A stretch of 64,000 nucleotides of DNA, from assembly GCA_964654695.1 (NCBI GenBank), contig CAZZKJ010000008.1, positions 21,837 to 85,836 on the forward strand. Direction: 5' to 3'. Positions 9,155 to 18,644 of this stretch are shown in pieces; position 1 is the first letter of the stretch; every line of letters begins with the position of its first letter. The DNA comes from CAZZKJ01 sp964654695 (GTDB lineage Bacteria; Krumholzibacteriota; Krumholzibacteriia; WVZY01). The position numbers and the translations under genes are program-made. Below the pieces are notes generated by a model. The model saw only the letters and a list, made by a program, of their open reading frames with translations. It had not been told where the DNA came from and did not search any database.

Positions 9155-9865
9155 ATGCTCAAGATAATTCATGAAGATAATCATTTATTGGCTGTCAGCA
9201 AACCGGCGGGAATTCTGGTTCAGGGGGATTACACCGGAGATGCAACGCTGTTGGAAATGGCCAAAGATTATATAAGAGTGAAATACGAGAAAAAGGGCAA
9301 TGTGTTTCTAGGTCTTGTGCACAGAATCGACCGTCCGGTTTCCGGGATGATTGTTTTTGCGCGCACATCCAAAGCCGCATCGCGCCTCGTCAGGATGTTC
9401 AGAGAACGGGAAATTAATAAGACTTATATTGCGGTCGTAAAGGGTGCGCTGGATCCACCCCAGGGAGAAATCAAATCCTTCCTGGTGAGAAGGGGAAAAA
9501 GGTCGCAGACCGCCGGTTCCACATCAAGCTGTTCTTCCGGCAGGGAAGCCATCATGAAGTACAAGACAATTGGATATATAAACAAAATGAGCTTGTTGGA
9601 ATTGAAACCTGAAACCGGGAGGCACCATCAACTGCGCGTACAGTTGGCTTATTTGGGACATCCGATCATCGGAGATTTGAAGTACGGAGCAAAAACGGCG
9701 CTCCCGGACAGATCGATAGCACTGCATGCCTGGAAGCTGTTATTTGCCCATCCAGTAGGTGGGGGGATTGTCGATCTCGAGGCTTCGCCGCCCGGCGGCG
9801 AACCTTGGATGCCTTTTCGACATTTCTATCAAACAGATGGCAAAAGCCAGGACGGGGATTACTAA
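9155..9865 (+). CDS. RluA-family pseudouridine synthase
   Basis: This 236-residue protein contains the catalytic motif HRIDRPVSG with Asp59 (family form HRLDRxTSG). It also has the upstream VSKPAGILVQ and downstream GRHHQLRVQLAYLGHPIIGD motifs of the RluA branch. It converts uridine to pseudouridine in RNA. No N-terminal S4 RNA-binding domain is present, unlike RluC/RluD, so it is the short single-domain form and its target (rRNA or tRNA) cannot be assigned. The ribosome site is weak (AGAAGAAG). It is convergent with an MFS gene, with only ten bases between the stops. Confidence 0.9.
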   Translation: MLKIIHEDNHLLAVSKPAGILVQGDYTGDATLLEMAKDYIRVKYEKKGNVFLGLVHRIDRPVSGMIVFARTSKAASRLVRMFREREINKTYIAVVKGALDPPQGEIKSFLVRRGKRSQTAGSTSSCSSGREAIMKYKTIGYINKMSLLELKPETGRHHQLRVQLAYLGHPIIGDLKYGAKTALPDRSIALHAWKLLFAHPVGGGIVDLEASPPGGEPWMPFRHFYQTDGKSQDGDY

Positions 9866-9875
9866 AAACACCAAA

Positions 9876-11063
9876 TCATGATTTTTTTGCAAACTGCTTT
9901 TTCGCATTCATTGAAAAAGCGAGAAGGACCGCCGCCGAGGCTCCGAAGAACGCCCCCTGCAAAAACGGAGCCCTGGGGGAAACACGATCCCATAGCAGAC
10001 CCGCGATAAGGCTGGCGGCCAGCGCGCATACTCCGGTAACGAAGTAGAAGAATCCCAAGGCCCGTCCGAATTCGCTTCTGTCCACCAGGTCGGTGACGAG
10101 AGCTTTGCCTATTCCCTCGGTTGCTGCCAGGTATATCCCATAAAGAATGAATGCGGTATAGAGCACCGCTGAGGAAGTGGAGATAAATATCAGGAAATAT
10201 GAAATTGCAAAAACAAGCATACCCCCCAGCAGCACCGCTCTTCTGCCCAGCCGGTCGCTTAATCCTCCCAGGCGCTCGGAAAGAAGCGCGTAAATAATGT
10301 TTGCACAGATGTAGGGCAGCAAGGCCTCCGTATAAGTCATGCCCGAATACCCGGATTTCAAAATCATGAATGTCGCGCTGCTTGATCCCAGGGAAAAAAC
10401 GGCGTATATCGCGACGAACCTTCTGTAATCCGCTTGGGGTAAAGGAGTAATTAGGTTTTTGATTATCGATTTGCCGGTTGAAACAGCGGGGCGCGCTTCT
10501 TCAGCTATGCGAATGGTAAGTAAGACGGCGAAGAATGCGGGAATCAAGGACAAAAGTATGACGAGTTTGAAATCGTTTTTGAATATGTTCAAGAATAGAA
10601 ATGCCAGGCCGGCGCCGGTGACGGCTCCCCATGTGTCCATAGCCCTGTGAAATCCGAAAGCTCTGCCTCTCGAGTGCGTTACCGTTACATCGGCTATCAA
10701 CGCATCCCGGGCAGGCGTTCTGATGCCTTTGCCGGTCCTTTCCGCCAGCCTGGAGCAGGCTGCTATAAACCATACGGGAGAGAGCGCGAATACCAATTTG
10801 GCAGAGCTGGACAATGCATAGCCGGAGAAGACAAACGGCTTTCTTCTTCGTATCCTGTCGGAAATGGGCCCGCTTAAGCCTTTAACCAGGGCTGATAACG
10901 CTTCGGCCGCGCCTTCCATCAATCCCAGGGCTGCGGCCGGCGCCCCAAGAGTAACTGTGAGGAAAAAAGGGATTATAGGATAGATCATTTCACTGGAAGC
11001 ATCAGTAAAAAAACTTACCCACCCCAATGTCCGGACATTCTTATGTATTCCTTTATCGGGCAT
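9876..11063 (-). CDS. MFS transporter
   Basis: This 395-residue protein has about 12 predicted membrane helices. It carries the loop 2-3 motif of the major facilitator superfamily (GLSGPISDRIRRRKPFVFSG) and an equivalent in the second half (ERLGGLSDRLGRRAVLLGG). A RTGKGIRTPARDALIADVT segment is characteristic of a widespread uncharacterised MFS subgroup annotated as putative drug or metabolite exporters. No partner genes are linked and the substrate is unknown. A possible promoter (TTCAAA, 18 bases, TATTAT on the minus strand) lies at 11107-11136. Confidence 0.88.
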   Translation of the reverse strand: MPDKGIHKNVRTLGWVSFFTDASSEMIYPIIPFFLTVTLGAPAAALGLMEGAAEALSALVKGLSGPISDRIRRRKPFVFSGYALSSSAKLVFALSPVWFIAACSRLAERTGKGIRTPARDALIADVTVTHSRGRAFGFHRAMDTWGAVTGAGLAFLFLNIFKNDFKLVILLSLIPAFFAVLLTIRIAEEARPAVSTGKSIIKNLITPLPQADYRRFVAIYAVFSLGSSSATFMILKSGYSGMTYTEALLPYICANIIYALLSERLGGLSDRLGRRAVLLGGMLVFAISYFLIFISTSSAVLYTAFILYGIYLAATEGIGKALVTDLVDRSEFGRALGFFYFVTGVCALAASLIAGLLWDRVSPRAPFLQGAFFGASAAVLLAFSMNAKKQFAKKS

Positions 11064-11421
11064 TAAAGAAATTTTCCTGATTTTTGATCTTGAACTTTCA
11101 ATGAAAATAATACGAACGCGCGGAATTCTCTTTGAATAAGAATATTATCATAAACATGCGCAGTTTAGCTACCGATGTAAGGATTAGTTTACAAATCAAT
11201 CGCACCTCTATAATTTCCGTTTGTTTGCCCGGGCCCCGCCGCTTATTGGAACACTTCCTGCAATTTTAGGAATGCATTTTTAATATGTTATTATGTAAAG
11301 CGTTACGCACTTACGCGGATGCCCCGCAGTGCATAATTATCGAGTTCTGCCGGGGCGGCTTGCAGAGTGCGAGGAATGCGCGCGTGATTGGCTCCCCGGG
11401 CGAAACACCTTCGACACTGAT
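11064..11421. other. Divergent intergenic region between MFS and histidine kinase genes
   Basis: These 358 bases are AT-rich with no convincing gene. On the minus strand TTCAAA and TATTAT (11136-11107, 18-base spacer) could drive the MFS gene. On the plus strand a run of TTTTTAATATGTTATTATG near 11277-11295 could supply a -10 element. An in-frame extension of the kinase ORF reaches back to an ATG at 11329 but lacks a ribosome site. I see no riboswitch or terminator here. Confidence 0.4.
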
Positions 11422-13125
11422 ATGGTGCAAAAAGAAAACAATAATCGAAAGAGAACCGAATCCGGGGTTTTGCTCGAACCCAAATTCGCGGCAATGGTTG
11501 AAATTGCCACATCTATACTGAAATGCGGCGATCTGGATGAAATTTTATCGGTTATCACGAAGGGACTGATTCATATTTTGGCTTTCGATCGATCGAGCGT
11601 AGCCCTGTGCGTATCAAATGAATCCAAGATGATACTGAGGGATATCTGCAAATTCAGCGGGGAAACCGGAAGCAAATTCGGCGAAAGTATGGATGTCCCG
11701 TTGGAACCGACCAATGTGCTCGGCTGGGTAGCGCTGACCAAGGAGCCCATTATCCGCAATGATATTGAGGCGGATAGTCGTTTCAAAGAAGTAGTAAAGG
11801 AAGAAATGCTGCAAAGTGACATGATTGTGCCTCTTACTTCACATGAGGATGTTATTGGGACGCTGAACATAGGGAGCTATAAAAAAAATGCTTTTACCGC
11901 AAGCGATCTCGAACTGTTGAACGGCTGTGCGAAATTCGTCTCGATGGCGATAGAACATGTAACGCTGCTTAAAGAGGCCAATGAGCTTGGACGCCGATAC
12001 AGACTCCTGCAGGAGAACGCAAATGATATGATTATGCTGATAAACAAGAATTCCGGCAAGATAGTGGAGGCCAATAGGAAATGTGAACTCGTTATCGGCT
12101 ATTCGAGGGAAGATCTATTGAAAAAATCTTTCTTTGATTTATTTGCGATGGAAGATCTTCACCAGGCCAGAAAGGATTTTATCAATATGCTGAGCCGCCG
12201 GGCGCATTCATTTATCGATCGAAAGATGATCAGCAGAGATAACCGTATCGTATTCGTAGATATCAATTCAAACCTTCTTAGGATACATGATGATGTATTC
12301 ATTCAAGTAATCGTTCATGATATTTCCCAGAGAAGAATGCTCGAGCAGCAAATAATCCTTCAAAACAAGCGCCTTCAGGAAATTAATAAGCAGTTGAGAG
12401 AAGTCGATAAGATGAAGACCGAATTCCTTGCGAACATAAGTCATGAACTTCGAACTCCCTTGAGTATAATAATAGCTTACGTCGAATCCATGAACGAGCC
12501 GAAAGCCTCGGAAGAGGATAAAGATAATTTCCTTGATATAATTCAGGAGAACAGCGAGAAACTGCTTGGATTGATAAACAACCTTCTAGATCTTTCCAAA
12601 TTTGAGATATCCGGAACGATGCTTAACATGACTCTATCGCATGTGCATGATGTTATTCGCTCGGTCTGGCCAAAAATGGAAAGAGAGGCCGGCGGCAAGA
12701 ATATCAACCTGAATATGATCGAAGGAGAAGATGTACCTGTTATCTACTTCGACAATAATCAGGTACAGCATGTTTTAATATCATTGATAAGTAATGCCAT
12801 CAAATTCACGCAGCCGGGAGGGATTGTAAAAGTCAGCACCAGGCTGCATAAAGGTTATGTTCAGGTCAAAGTTGCGGACAACGGCGCAGGTATTCCCGGC
12901 GATGAGCTTTCATCGATATTCACAACTTTCCACCAGGTTGACGGATCGACTTCGAGAAGATGGGGGGGGATGGGTATCGGATTAGCAATGGCCAAGCACA
13001 TAATTGTTCTTCATAAAGGAGATCTGTGGGCGGAAAGTGAATATGGAAAAGGCAGTGAGTTCACGTTTTCGCTGCCCGCGGAAACCGAATGCGTATTTCT
13101 GGCTGAGGATGATCAGCAGAACTAA
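11422..13125 (+). CDS. GAF-PAS sensor histidine kinase (soluble)
   Basis: From the chosen ATG at 11422 the protein has 567 residues. A GAF domain (about residues 15-175) is followed by a PAS domain (about 190-310) and a short coiled-coil. A HisKA domain has its phospho-acceptor H341 in SHELRTPLS, and the HATPase_c domain carries the N box SNAIKFT, G1 DNGAGIP and GMGIGLAMA. No membrane helix is visible, so it should sense an internal signal through GAF or PAS. No response regulator is adjacent, so it is an orphan kinase here. The start is uncertain, since the frame stays open upstream to 11329 and no ribosome site distinguishes the options. Confidence 0.88.
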   Translation: MVQKENNNRKRTESGVLLEPKFAAMVEIATSILKCGDLDEILSVITKGLIHILAFDRSSVALCVSNESKMILRDICKFSGETGSKFGESMDVPLEPTNVLGWVALTKEPIIRNDIEADSRFKEVVKEEMLQSDMIVPLTSHEDVIGTLNIGSYKKNAFTASDLELLNGCAKFVSMAIEHVTLLKEANELGRRYRLLQENANDMIMLINKNSGKIVEANRKCELVIGYSREDLLKKSFFDLFAMEDLHQARKDFINMLSRRAHSFIDRKMISRDNRIVFVDINSNLLRIHDDVFIQVIVHDISQRRMLEQQIILQNKRLQEINKQLREVDKMKTEFLANISHELRTPLSIIIAYVESMNEPKASEEDKDNFLDIIQENSEKLLGLINNLLDLSKFEISGTMLNMTLSHVHDVIRSVWPKMEREAGGKNINLNMIEGEDVPVIYFDNNQVQHVLISLISNAIKFTQPGGIVKVSTRLHKGYVQVKVADNGAGIPGDELSSIFTTFHQVDGSTSRRWGGMGIGLAMAKHIIVLHKGDLWAESEYGKGSEFTFSLPAETECVFLAEDDQQN

Positions 13126-13144
13126 GATGGTCGATACGAATAAA

Positions 13145-13417
13145 TTATGCGCCGGAATCGGCTTCTATCATGGATTCGGTGAGAATGACCGCTTCATTCT
13201 TGACGATCTTTAATATACCTCCGCTGATGTCAAAAAACTTTTCTGTTTTATTATCAAAAATAATCTTGAGCCTTCCCCCCTTTAAAGTGGAAATAATAGG
13301 CGCATGATTAGAGAGAGCCCCCAGGTATCCGTCCTCTCCTGGAACGATTATAGAAAGAACGGAGGCGTCAAGGGCGGTTGATTCGGGTGTAAGAATCTTT
13401 AAATGAAAAGTCGCCAT
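13145..13417 (-). CDS. atpC: ATP synthase F1 epsilon subunit, short form
   Basis: This is the last gene of the ATP synthase operon. At 90 residues it contains only the N-terminal beta-sandwich domain of epsilon (starting FHLKILTPE, with VPGEDGYLGALSNHAP) and ends at ADSGA. The C-terminal helical hairpin that inhibits rotation in E. coli-type epsilon (about 138 residues) is absent. Short epsilon subunits are known from Bacteroidetes/Chlorobi relatives. Epsilon sits on gamma in the central stalk. The gene follows atpD by 17 bases and is convergent with the histidine kinase gene. Confidence 0.9.
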   Translation of the reverse strand: MATFHLKILTPESTALDASVLSIIVPGEDGYLGALSNHAPIISTLKGGRLKIIFDNKTEKFFDISGGILKIVKNEAVILTESMIEADSGA

Positions 13418-13434
13418 GTTTTCTTTTTCCGTTT

Positions 13435-14850
13435 CTATCCAGCGCTTATAGTCTTGGCTTTTTCCAAAACATCCTCGATCGTGCCCACCATATAAAAAGC
13501 CTGCTCGGGAACGTCATCATGGACTCCGTCGATTATTTCCTTGAAGCCCTTGATGGTATCCTGGATCTTTACGTACTTGCCCGCGCTTCCCGTAAAGACT
13601 TCTGCAACGAAAAACGGCTGCGAAAGGAATTTCTGAATCCTCCTGGCCCTGCGTACGGTTTTCTTGTCATCTTCGCTCAGCTCGTCCATGCCGAGTATGG
13701 CTATAATGTCCTGCAGTTCCTTGTTGCGCTGTAGAATTTCCTGGACGCTTCTGGCTATCTGGAAATGCTCGGCGCCGACGGTTTGCGGGCTCAAAATCCG
13801 GGAAGTAGAGGCCAGGGGATCCATGGCGGGATAGATCCCCAATTCGGCTATGGATCTGGAAAGCACGGTGGTTGCGTCGAGATGAGAAAACGTCGTAGCC
13901 GGCGCCGGATCGGTAATATCGTCCGCAGGAACGTATATGGCCTGTACGGAAGTGATGGATCCTGACTTGGTCGAACAAATACGCTCCTGCAGGGCCCCCA
14001 TTTCCGTTCCCAGAGTCGGTTGATATCCTACAGCTGACGGCATACGGCCCAATAATGCGGATACTTCTGAGCCGGCTTGAACGAATCTGAAAATATTATC
14101 GATGAAAAGAAGCACATCCTGGTGTTCTTCATCCCTGAAATACTCGGCGATCGTGACCCCGCTGAGTCCTACGCGCAATCTGGCTCCGGGAGGTTCGTTC
14201 ATCTGGCCGAACACGAGGCTGGTTTTTTCCAGGACGCCGGATTCGCTCATTTCCAGATAGAGATCGTTGCCTTCCCGCGTTCTTTCTCCAACGCCGGAAA
14301 AGACAGAGAACCCTCCGTGCTCTGTGGCTATGTTTCGAATCAGTTCCATAATTATAACGGTTTTGCCGACGCCGGCTCCTCCGAAGAGCCCGATCTTGCC
14401 GCCTTTCGGGTAGGGAGCCAGGAGATCTATAACTTTTATTCCGGTTTCGAGCTGCTCGGTTTCCGTTGCCTGATCTTCGAGCTGAGGAGGCTCGCGGTGA
14501 ATGGGGTAGCGCTTGTCGGGATCGGGAAGATCACCCTTCGTATCCAGGGGTGTTCCGAGAAGGTTGAAAATTCTGCCCAATGCCTGGGTTCCAACCGGTA
14601 CGGAGATGGGTTTGCCCAGGTCTTCCGCTTCCATTCCGCGAACCAGGCCGTCCGTAGAACTCATAGCAATGCATCTCACCACGTTCCCCCCTACATGGAG
14701 GGAGACTTCGCAGGTTATATCGATGTCTTTTTTCTTATCGGCTATCTTGACGGCGTTAAGGATCTTCGGAAGCTTGTCGGAAGGGAATTCAACGTCAACG
14801 GTTGGGCCGATAATCTGGACGATTATGCCGATGTTTCTTTCATTGGCCAT
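13435..14850 (-). CDS. atpD: ATP synthase F1 beta subunit
   Basis: This 471-residue catalytic subunit has Walker A GGAGVGKT (about residue 155), the GERTREGNDLY motif with the catalytic Glu, Walker B VLLFIDNIFR, and the conserved ALLGRMPSAVGYQPTL segment. It forms the alternating alpha3beta3 ring that makes ATP from ADP and phosphate. It lies 66 bases after atpG, with AAAAGGAG as ribosome site. Length and motifs are fully standard. Confidence 0.97.
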   Translation of the reverse strand: MANERNIGIIVQIIGPTVDVEFPSDKLPKILNAVKIADKKKDIDITCEVSLHVGGNVVRCIAMSSTDGLVRGMEAEDLGKPISVPVGTQALGRIFNLLGTPLDTKGDLPDPDKRYPIHREPPQLEDQATETEQLETGIKVIDLLAPYPKGGKIGLFGGAGVGKTVIIMELIRNIATEHGGFSVFSGVGERTREGNDLYLEMSESGVLEKTSLVFGQMNEPPGARLRVGLSGVTIAEYFRDEEHQDVLLFIDNIFRFVQAGSEVSALLGRMPSAVGYQPTLGTEMGALQERICSTKSGSITSVQAIYVPADDITDPAPATTFSHLDATTVLSRSIAELGIYPAMDPLASTSRILSPQTVGAEHFQIARSVQEILQRNKELQDIIAILGMDELSEDDKKTVRRARRIQKFLSQPFFVAEVFTGSAGKYVKIQDTIKGFKEIIDGVHDDVPEQAFYMVGTIEDVLEKAKTISAG

Positions 14851-14916
14851 TTTGAGTATTCTCCTTTTGTGCTGACCGGTCTTTTTACAAATATTACCTT
14901 GTGGACGGCTGAACGA

Positions 14917-15843
14917 TCATGCCTGGGCTTCCGCTCCGCCGACGATTTCCGCCAGTTCCTTGGTGATGATGGCCTGGCGCAGCCTGTTTCTTAGAATTAT
15001 CAAGTCTTGAAGCATTTCTTCCGCGTTATTGGTTGCCAGCTGCATAGCAGACATTCTTGCTCCGTATTCGGAAGCAAATGATTCGGCGAGGGCTGAAAAA
15101 ATCCGCGTGGTAGCATATAAGGGAATCAGCTTCTCGAAAACAGCATCTTTATCCGGCTCGAGGATAAATAGCTCCCGGCTTTTCTTTTCTTCTGCGGGGG
15201 GAATGCTCAAGAATTTATCCACGGTGATAGTAGAAACCATCGCGGATTTGAACCGTGAATAAACGAGGTGAAGCGAATCCACTTCATCGTTTATATAAAG
15301 TTCAACGAGTTTGGATGTTATCTGTTTGACTTCGTTGAGATCGAGCTTATCGTTGATACCTTCCCTGCTGTATATAATAGGAGTTCCCTTGTTTTTGAAG
15401 AACTGGAATCCTTTCTTGCCAAGAGTTATCAGCTTACAGTCGGAATCCCGATGCTCCTTTATGAACTTCTGTGCGGTTCTTATCAACCTGGCATTGAAAG
15501 CTCCGCATAAGCCCCTGTCCGATGTAATGAGTACGATCCCGGGTCTGGAGCCTCCTGACCGGGAAAATAGTTTTTCCCGGTTTGTTTCGAGGGGCGCCGT
15601 TCCGGGCACGAAGGCCAGGGAAACGTTCTTTCCTTCGCCGGAAGAAGCGGCCTGTTCGCTCGTTAATATTCCCGATAAAATGCTTAATATTTCCGCGAGG
15701 TCCTCCGTATACGGTCTGGTCGCTTTGGCGCGTGTTTGCGAACGAGTGAACTTTGCGGCCGCTACCAACTGCATGGCTTTGGTGATTTTCTTTATATTGC
15801 CTACCACCTTGATTCTGGCTTTTATGTCGAGAAGTGTAGCCAT
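14917..15843 (-). CDS. atpG: ATP synthase F1 gamma subunit
   Basis: This 308-residue central-stalk subunit begins with LLDIKARIKVVGNIKKITKAMQ-like helix residues and contains ITSDRGLCGAFN. It ends with a long helix (ASEYGARMSAMQLATNNAEE and RLRQAIITKELAEIVGGAEA). It is about 20 residues longer than E. coli gamma, mostly through a loop before the SDRGLCG motif (about residues 65-95). Gamma couples proton-driven ring rotation to catalysis. The ATG follows a GGAGG site and lies 39 bases after the atpA stop. Confidence 0.95.
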   Translation of the reverse strand: MATLLDIKARIKVVGNIKKITKAMQLVAAAKFTRSQTRAKATRPYTEDLAEILSILSGILTSEQAASSGEGKNVSLAFVPGTAPLETNREKLFSRSGGSRPGIVLITSDRGLCGAFNARLIRTAQKFIKEHRDSDCKLITLGKKGFQFFKNKGTPIIYSREGINDKLDLNEVKQITSKLVELYINDEVDSLHLVYSRFKSAMVSTITVDKFLSIPPAEEKKSRELFILEPDKDAVFEKLIPLYATTRIFSALAESFASEYGARMSAMQLATNNAEEMLQDLIILRNRLRQAIITKELAEIVGGAEAQA

Positions 15844-15882
15844 TAAAATACCTCCGCGCCGTCCTGGCCCGGCGGTTGAAGA

Positions 15883-17412
15883 TTAATTGGATTCGGCGTC
15901 TTCTTCCTCCGTGAACTTATTTTTGAATCTTTCGATTGCCTGCTCGATCTTCTTTTCCAGGTCGTCGTTTATGGCCAGCGAGGTCGCGAGCTCTCTAACG
16001 ATGTCGGGATATTCCGCGTTCATGAACTCGTGGAGTTTCTCCTCGAAATGTTTCAATATTTTTGTCGCAACGTCATCAAGGAATCCCCTGGTCGCCGCGA
16101 AGATTATCACGACCTGCTTTTCCGCGGGCATAGGTACGTACTGCTCCTGCTTGAGTATCTCGACCAGCTTTTCCCCCCGGGTCAGCTGGGCGACCGTGGC
16201 CTTATCCAGATCGGATCCGAATCTGGCGAAATCGGCAAGCTCCCTGTACTGCGCGAGATCGAGTCTCAGCTTGGCGGCCACCTGTTTCATCATCTTCGTT
16301 TGCGCGTTGCTTCCGACTCGGGACACGGAAATGCCCACGTCAATGGCCGGACGCACGCCGGAATAAAAAAGGTCATTCTCCAGGTATATCTGTCCGTCGG
16401 TTATTGATATGACGTTCGTCGGGATGTAGGCCGTGACATCGCCGAGCTGGGTTTCAATAATGGGAAGCGCCGTCAGGGAACCGCCCCCGAGTTCGTCGTT
16501 CAATTTGGCCGCACGTTCGAGCAGGCGCGAATGCAGGTAGAAGACATCGCCGGGATAGGCTTCTCTTCCCGGAGGCCGCCGCAGCAGCAGAGATAACTGC
16601 CTGTAACTCTGCGCGTGCTTTGATAAGTCATCATAGAAAATCAATGCGTGCTTTTTGTTATTGCGGAAGTGTTCTCCGATTGAGCATCCGGCATAAGGCG
16701 CGAGAAACTGAAGGGGGGCCGGATCGCTGGCGGTCGCGCTCACGATTGTCGTGTATTCCATAGCTCCATGGTTTTGAAGGACCTTTGCTACCTGGGCGAC
16801 GGTGGATTCTTTTTGGCCTATTGCGACATAGATACAGTATACATCCGTGTTTTTCTGGTTGATTATTGCATCGATCGCAATAGCGGTTTTGCCGGTCTGC
16901 CGGTCGCCGATTATGAGTTCCCGCTGGCCCCGCCCGATCGGTATCATGGAATCGATGGCTTTGAGCCCCGTGTGCAGGGGTTCCTTTACCGGTTGACGCT
17001 GCAGAACATTGGGCACAACGGTTTCCACCGGCAGATAATCCTGGGTTACGATGGGTCCCTGGCCGTCGATGGGTTGGCCCAGCGAATTCACAATGCGCCC
17101 AAGCATGGCTTCGCCTACCGGCACCTGGACGATCCTGCCGGTTCTTTTGACGGTATCGCCTTCTTTGATGTTGGTGTCGGGTCCGAAAAGGGCGGCTCCC
17201 ACGTTATCGGTTTCCAGGTTCAGCACCATTCCCATGACGCCGCCCGGAAATTCCAGCAATTCGCCTGCCATGGCGTCTTCGAGACCCCAAACGCGGACGA
17301 TGCCGTCGCCGACCTGGAGGATCGAACCTATAGATTCGGTTTCAAGTTTTGTTTCTTGTTTCTCCAATTCGCGCTGGATTATGGAACTTACTTCTTCCGG
17401 TCGAAAGGCCAT
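15883..17412 (-). CDS. atpA: ATP synthase F1 alpha subunit
   Basis: This 509-residue subunit has the nucleotide-binding P-loop GDRQTGKT (about residues 169-176), the arginine-finger segment VGSNAQ with neighbouring SVSRVG, and DGQIYLENDLFYSG. It forms the non-catalytic part of the alpha3beta3 ring. The C-terminus is acidic (TEEEDAESN). TCAGGAG precedes the ATG. The gene sits between atpH and atpG in the usual order. Confidence 0.97.
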   Translation of the reverse strand: MAFRPEEVSSIIQRELEKQETKLETESIGSILQVGDGIVRVWGLEDAMAGELLEFPGGVMGMVLNLETDNVGAALFGPDTNIKEGDTVKRTGRIVQVPVGEAMLGRIVNSLGQPIDGQGPIVTQDYLPVETVVPNVLQRQPVKEPLHTGLKAIDSMIPIGRGQRELIIGDRQTGKTAIAIDAIINQKNTDVYCIYVAIGQKESTVAQVAKVLQNHGAMEYTTIVSATASDPAPLQFLAPYAGCSIGEHFRNNKKHALIFYDDLSKHAQSYRQLSLLLRRPPGREAYPGDVFYLHSRLLERAAKLNDELGGGSLTALPIIETQLGDVTAYIPTNVISITDGQIYLENDLFYSGVRPAIDVGISVSRVGSNAQTKMMKQVAAKLRLDLAQYRELADFARFGSDLDKATVAQLTRGEKLVEILKQEQYVPMPAEKQVVIIFAATRGFLDDVATKILKHFEEKLHEFMNAEYPDIVRELATSLAINDDLEKKIEQAIERFKNKFTEEEDAESN

Positions 17413-17464
17413 TCTATTTTCTCCTGATCTTGAATGAGTTTGCTTCGTTCGATTTCATGCTTTT

Positions 17465-18028
17465 TCAATAAACCTTTATTTCTTTTAGATTGCTTCGCAG
17501 TTTTTCGAGCTGGTATTTAACGCTTCCGTCTATAATTCTGTTTTCCATTTTGATTACCATTCCGCCAATAAGGGTCTTATCGATGTTCTTGGTAAGCCTG
17601 ATTTTCTTTTTAGTGTTCTCTTCGAGCTTTTCAACGGTTTTTCTTTGCAGAGCGTCGTCCAATGGAACAGCGGTGATTACTTCGACTTCCAGAATGCCCA
17701 TGCGTTTTTCATAGAGCGCCGTATAAGCCCAGGCGATATCTTCGACTATTTCAAAACGCTCCTTGCGAACAAGCAGCTTGAGGAAGTTCACCAGAAGTTT
17801 CTCGCATTTGCCTGTTAATGAGCTGTCTATTAAAGACAGTTTGTCTTCAGTCGGAATCTGTGGAGATAAGACAAAATTGTTGAAATCCGGGTTGAGTTCG
17901 AGTAGACGGCGAACGCCGTCAAGCTCGCCCTGAAGGGATTCTTCCCTGCGGATGCGGAGAGAAGCTGCGAACAGGGCGGCTGCATATATCTTTGCCAACC
18001 CGCCTGTTATCATGTGATTTTTTTGCAC
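17465..18028 (-). CDS. atpH: ATP synthase delta subunit
   Basis: This 187-residue protein has the delta/OSCP plan: an N-terminal helical domain (LAKIYAAALFAASL) followed by a C-terminal part with AVPLDDALQRKTVEKLE and the signature IDKTLIGGMVIKMENRIIDGSVKYQLEKL. Delta connects the peripheral stalk to the top of F1. The open frame starts at a GTG (18028). An in-frame ATG five codons later (MITGGLAKIY) is equally likely, since neither has a clear ribosome site. The downstream distance to atpA is 52 bases. Confidence 0.92.
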   Translation of the reverse strand: MQKNHMITGGLAKIYAAALFAASLRIRREESLQGELDGVRRLLELNPDFNNFVLSPQIPTEDKLSLIDSSLTGKCEKLLVNFLKLLVRKERFEIVEDIAWAYTALYEKRMGILEVEVITAVPLDDALQRKTVEKLEENTKKKIRLTKNIDKTLIGGMVIKMENRIIDGSVKYQLEKLRSNLKEIKVY

Positions 18029-18083
18029 GAGAATTCTCTCATTGTAAACGCCGGCGTTCAGGAGACAATCAGGCTTTTAATGC

Positions 18084-18569
18084 TTACCGTTCAACTTGGA
18101 ATTCATCGAGAAAATCGCCTATTAATTTCTTGTGCTTATCCCGGTCGAGTTCCTGGTTGATGACTTTTTCGGTTGATGTAATCACGGCATCTACCATCTT
18201 GTCGCGCAGCAGGGCGTTGGCTTTATCAAGCTCTAGGGCGATATCCTGCTGGGCTTTTTCCCGCAGCGCCACGGTTTCGCGGCGCGCTTCGTCCTTGATT
18301 GCTGCGGCCAGTTTGCCGGCTTCCTGCGCGGCTTCTTGTATTCTGGTGCGCCTGGCCGCTTCTATGTTCTCCAATTCTTGCTTATACTTGGATTTTTGGG
18401 CTTCAACCTCGTTTCTCTTGTTTTCTATTTCTTCGAAGGAAGAAGCAATCGCCCGCCTGCGTTTTTCCATGAATTCCAAAAGGCCTTTCCAGGCGAAGCG
18501 TCTCAAAAGCCACAGAGCTATAAGAAAGCCAAGTATCTGCGTTACTATCTGCTGCCATTCCAGTCCCAT
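18084..18569 (-). CDS. atpF: ATP synthase F0 b subunit
   Basis: I set the start at the ATG at 18569 (161 residues, MGLEWQQIVTQ), because AAGGAG (18580-18575) is correctly spaced for it and too close for the ATG three bases upstream. The protein has one N-terminal membrane helix (LGFLIALWLLRRF) and then a long charged coiled-coil, the dimeric peripheral stalk. A single b gene is present, not a b/b-prime pair. It lies between atpE and atpH. Confidence 0.93.
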   Translation of the reverse strand: MGLEWQQIVTQILGFLIALWLLRRFAWKGLLEFMEKRRRAIASSFEEIENKRNEVEAQKSKYKQELENIEAARRTRIQEAAQEAGKLAAAIKDEARRETVALREKAQQDIALELDKANALLRDKMVDAVITSTEKVINQELDRDKHKKLIGDFLDEFQVER

Positions 18570-18644
18570 CATTGCTCCTTGAATTGATCGATATACCGCC
18601 CGGGAATCCGCCCGGGCTGGAATCAAACTCAGTCAAACCGATTT

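Noticed and set aside
14077..14994. 305-codon plus-strand open frame across atpD and atpG
   Set aside because: It is antisense to clear ATP synthase genes, has no ribosome site or family features, and is explained by GC-biased codon use on the other strand.
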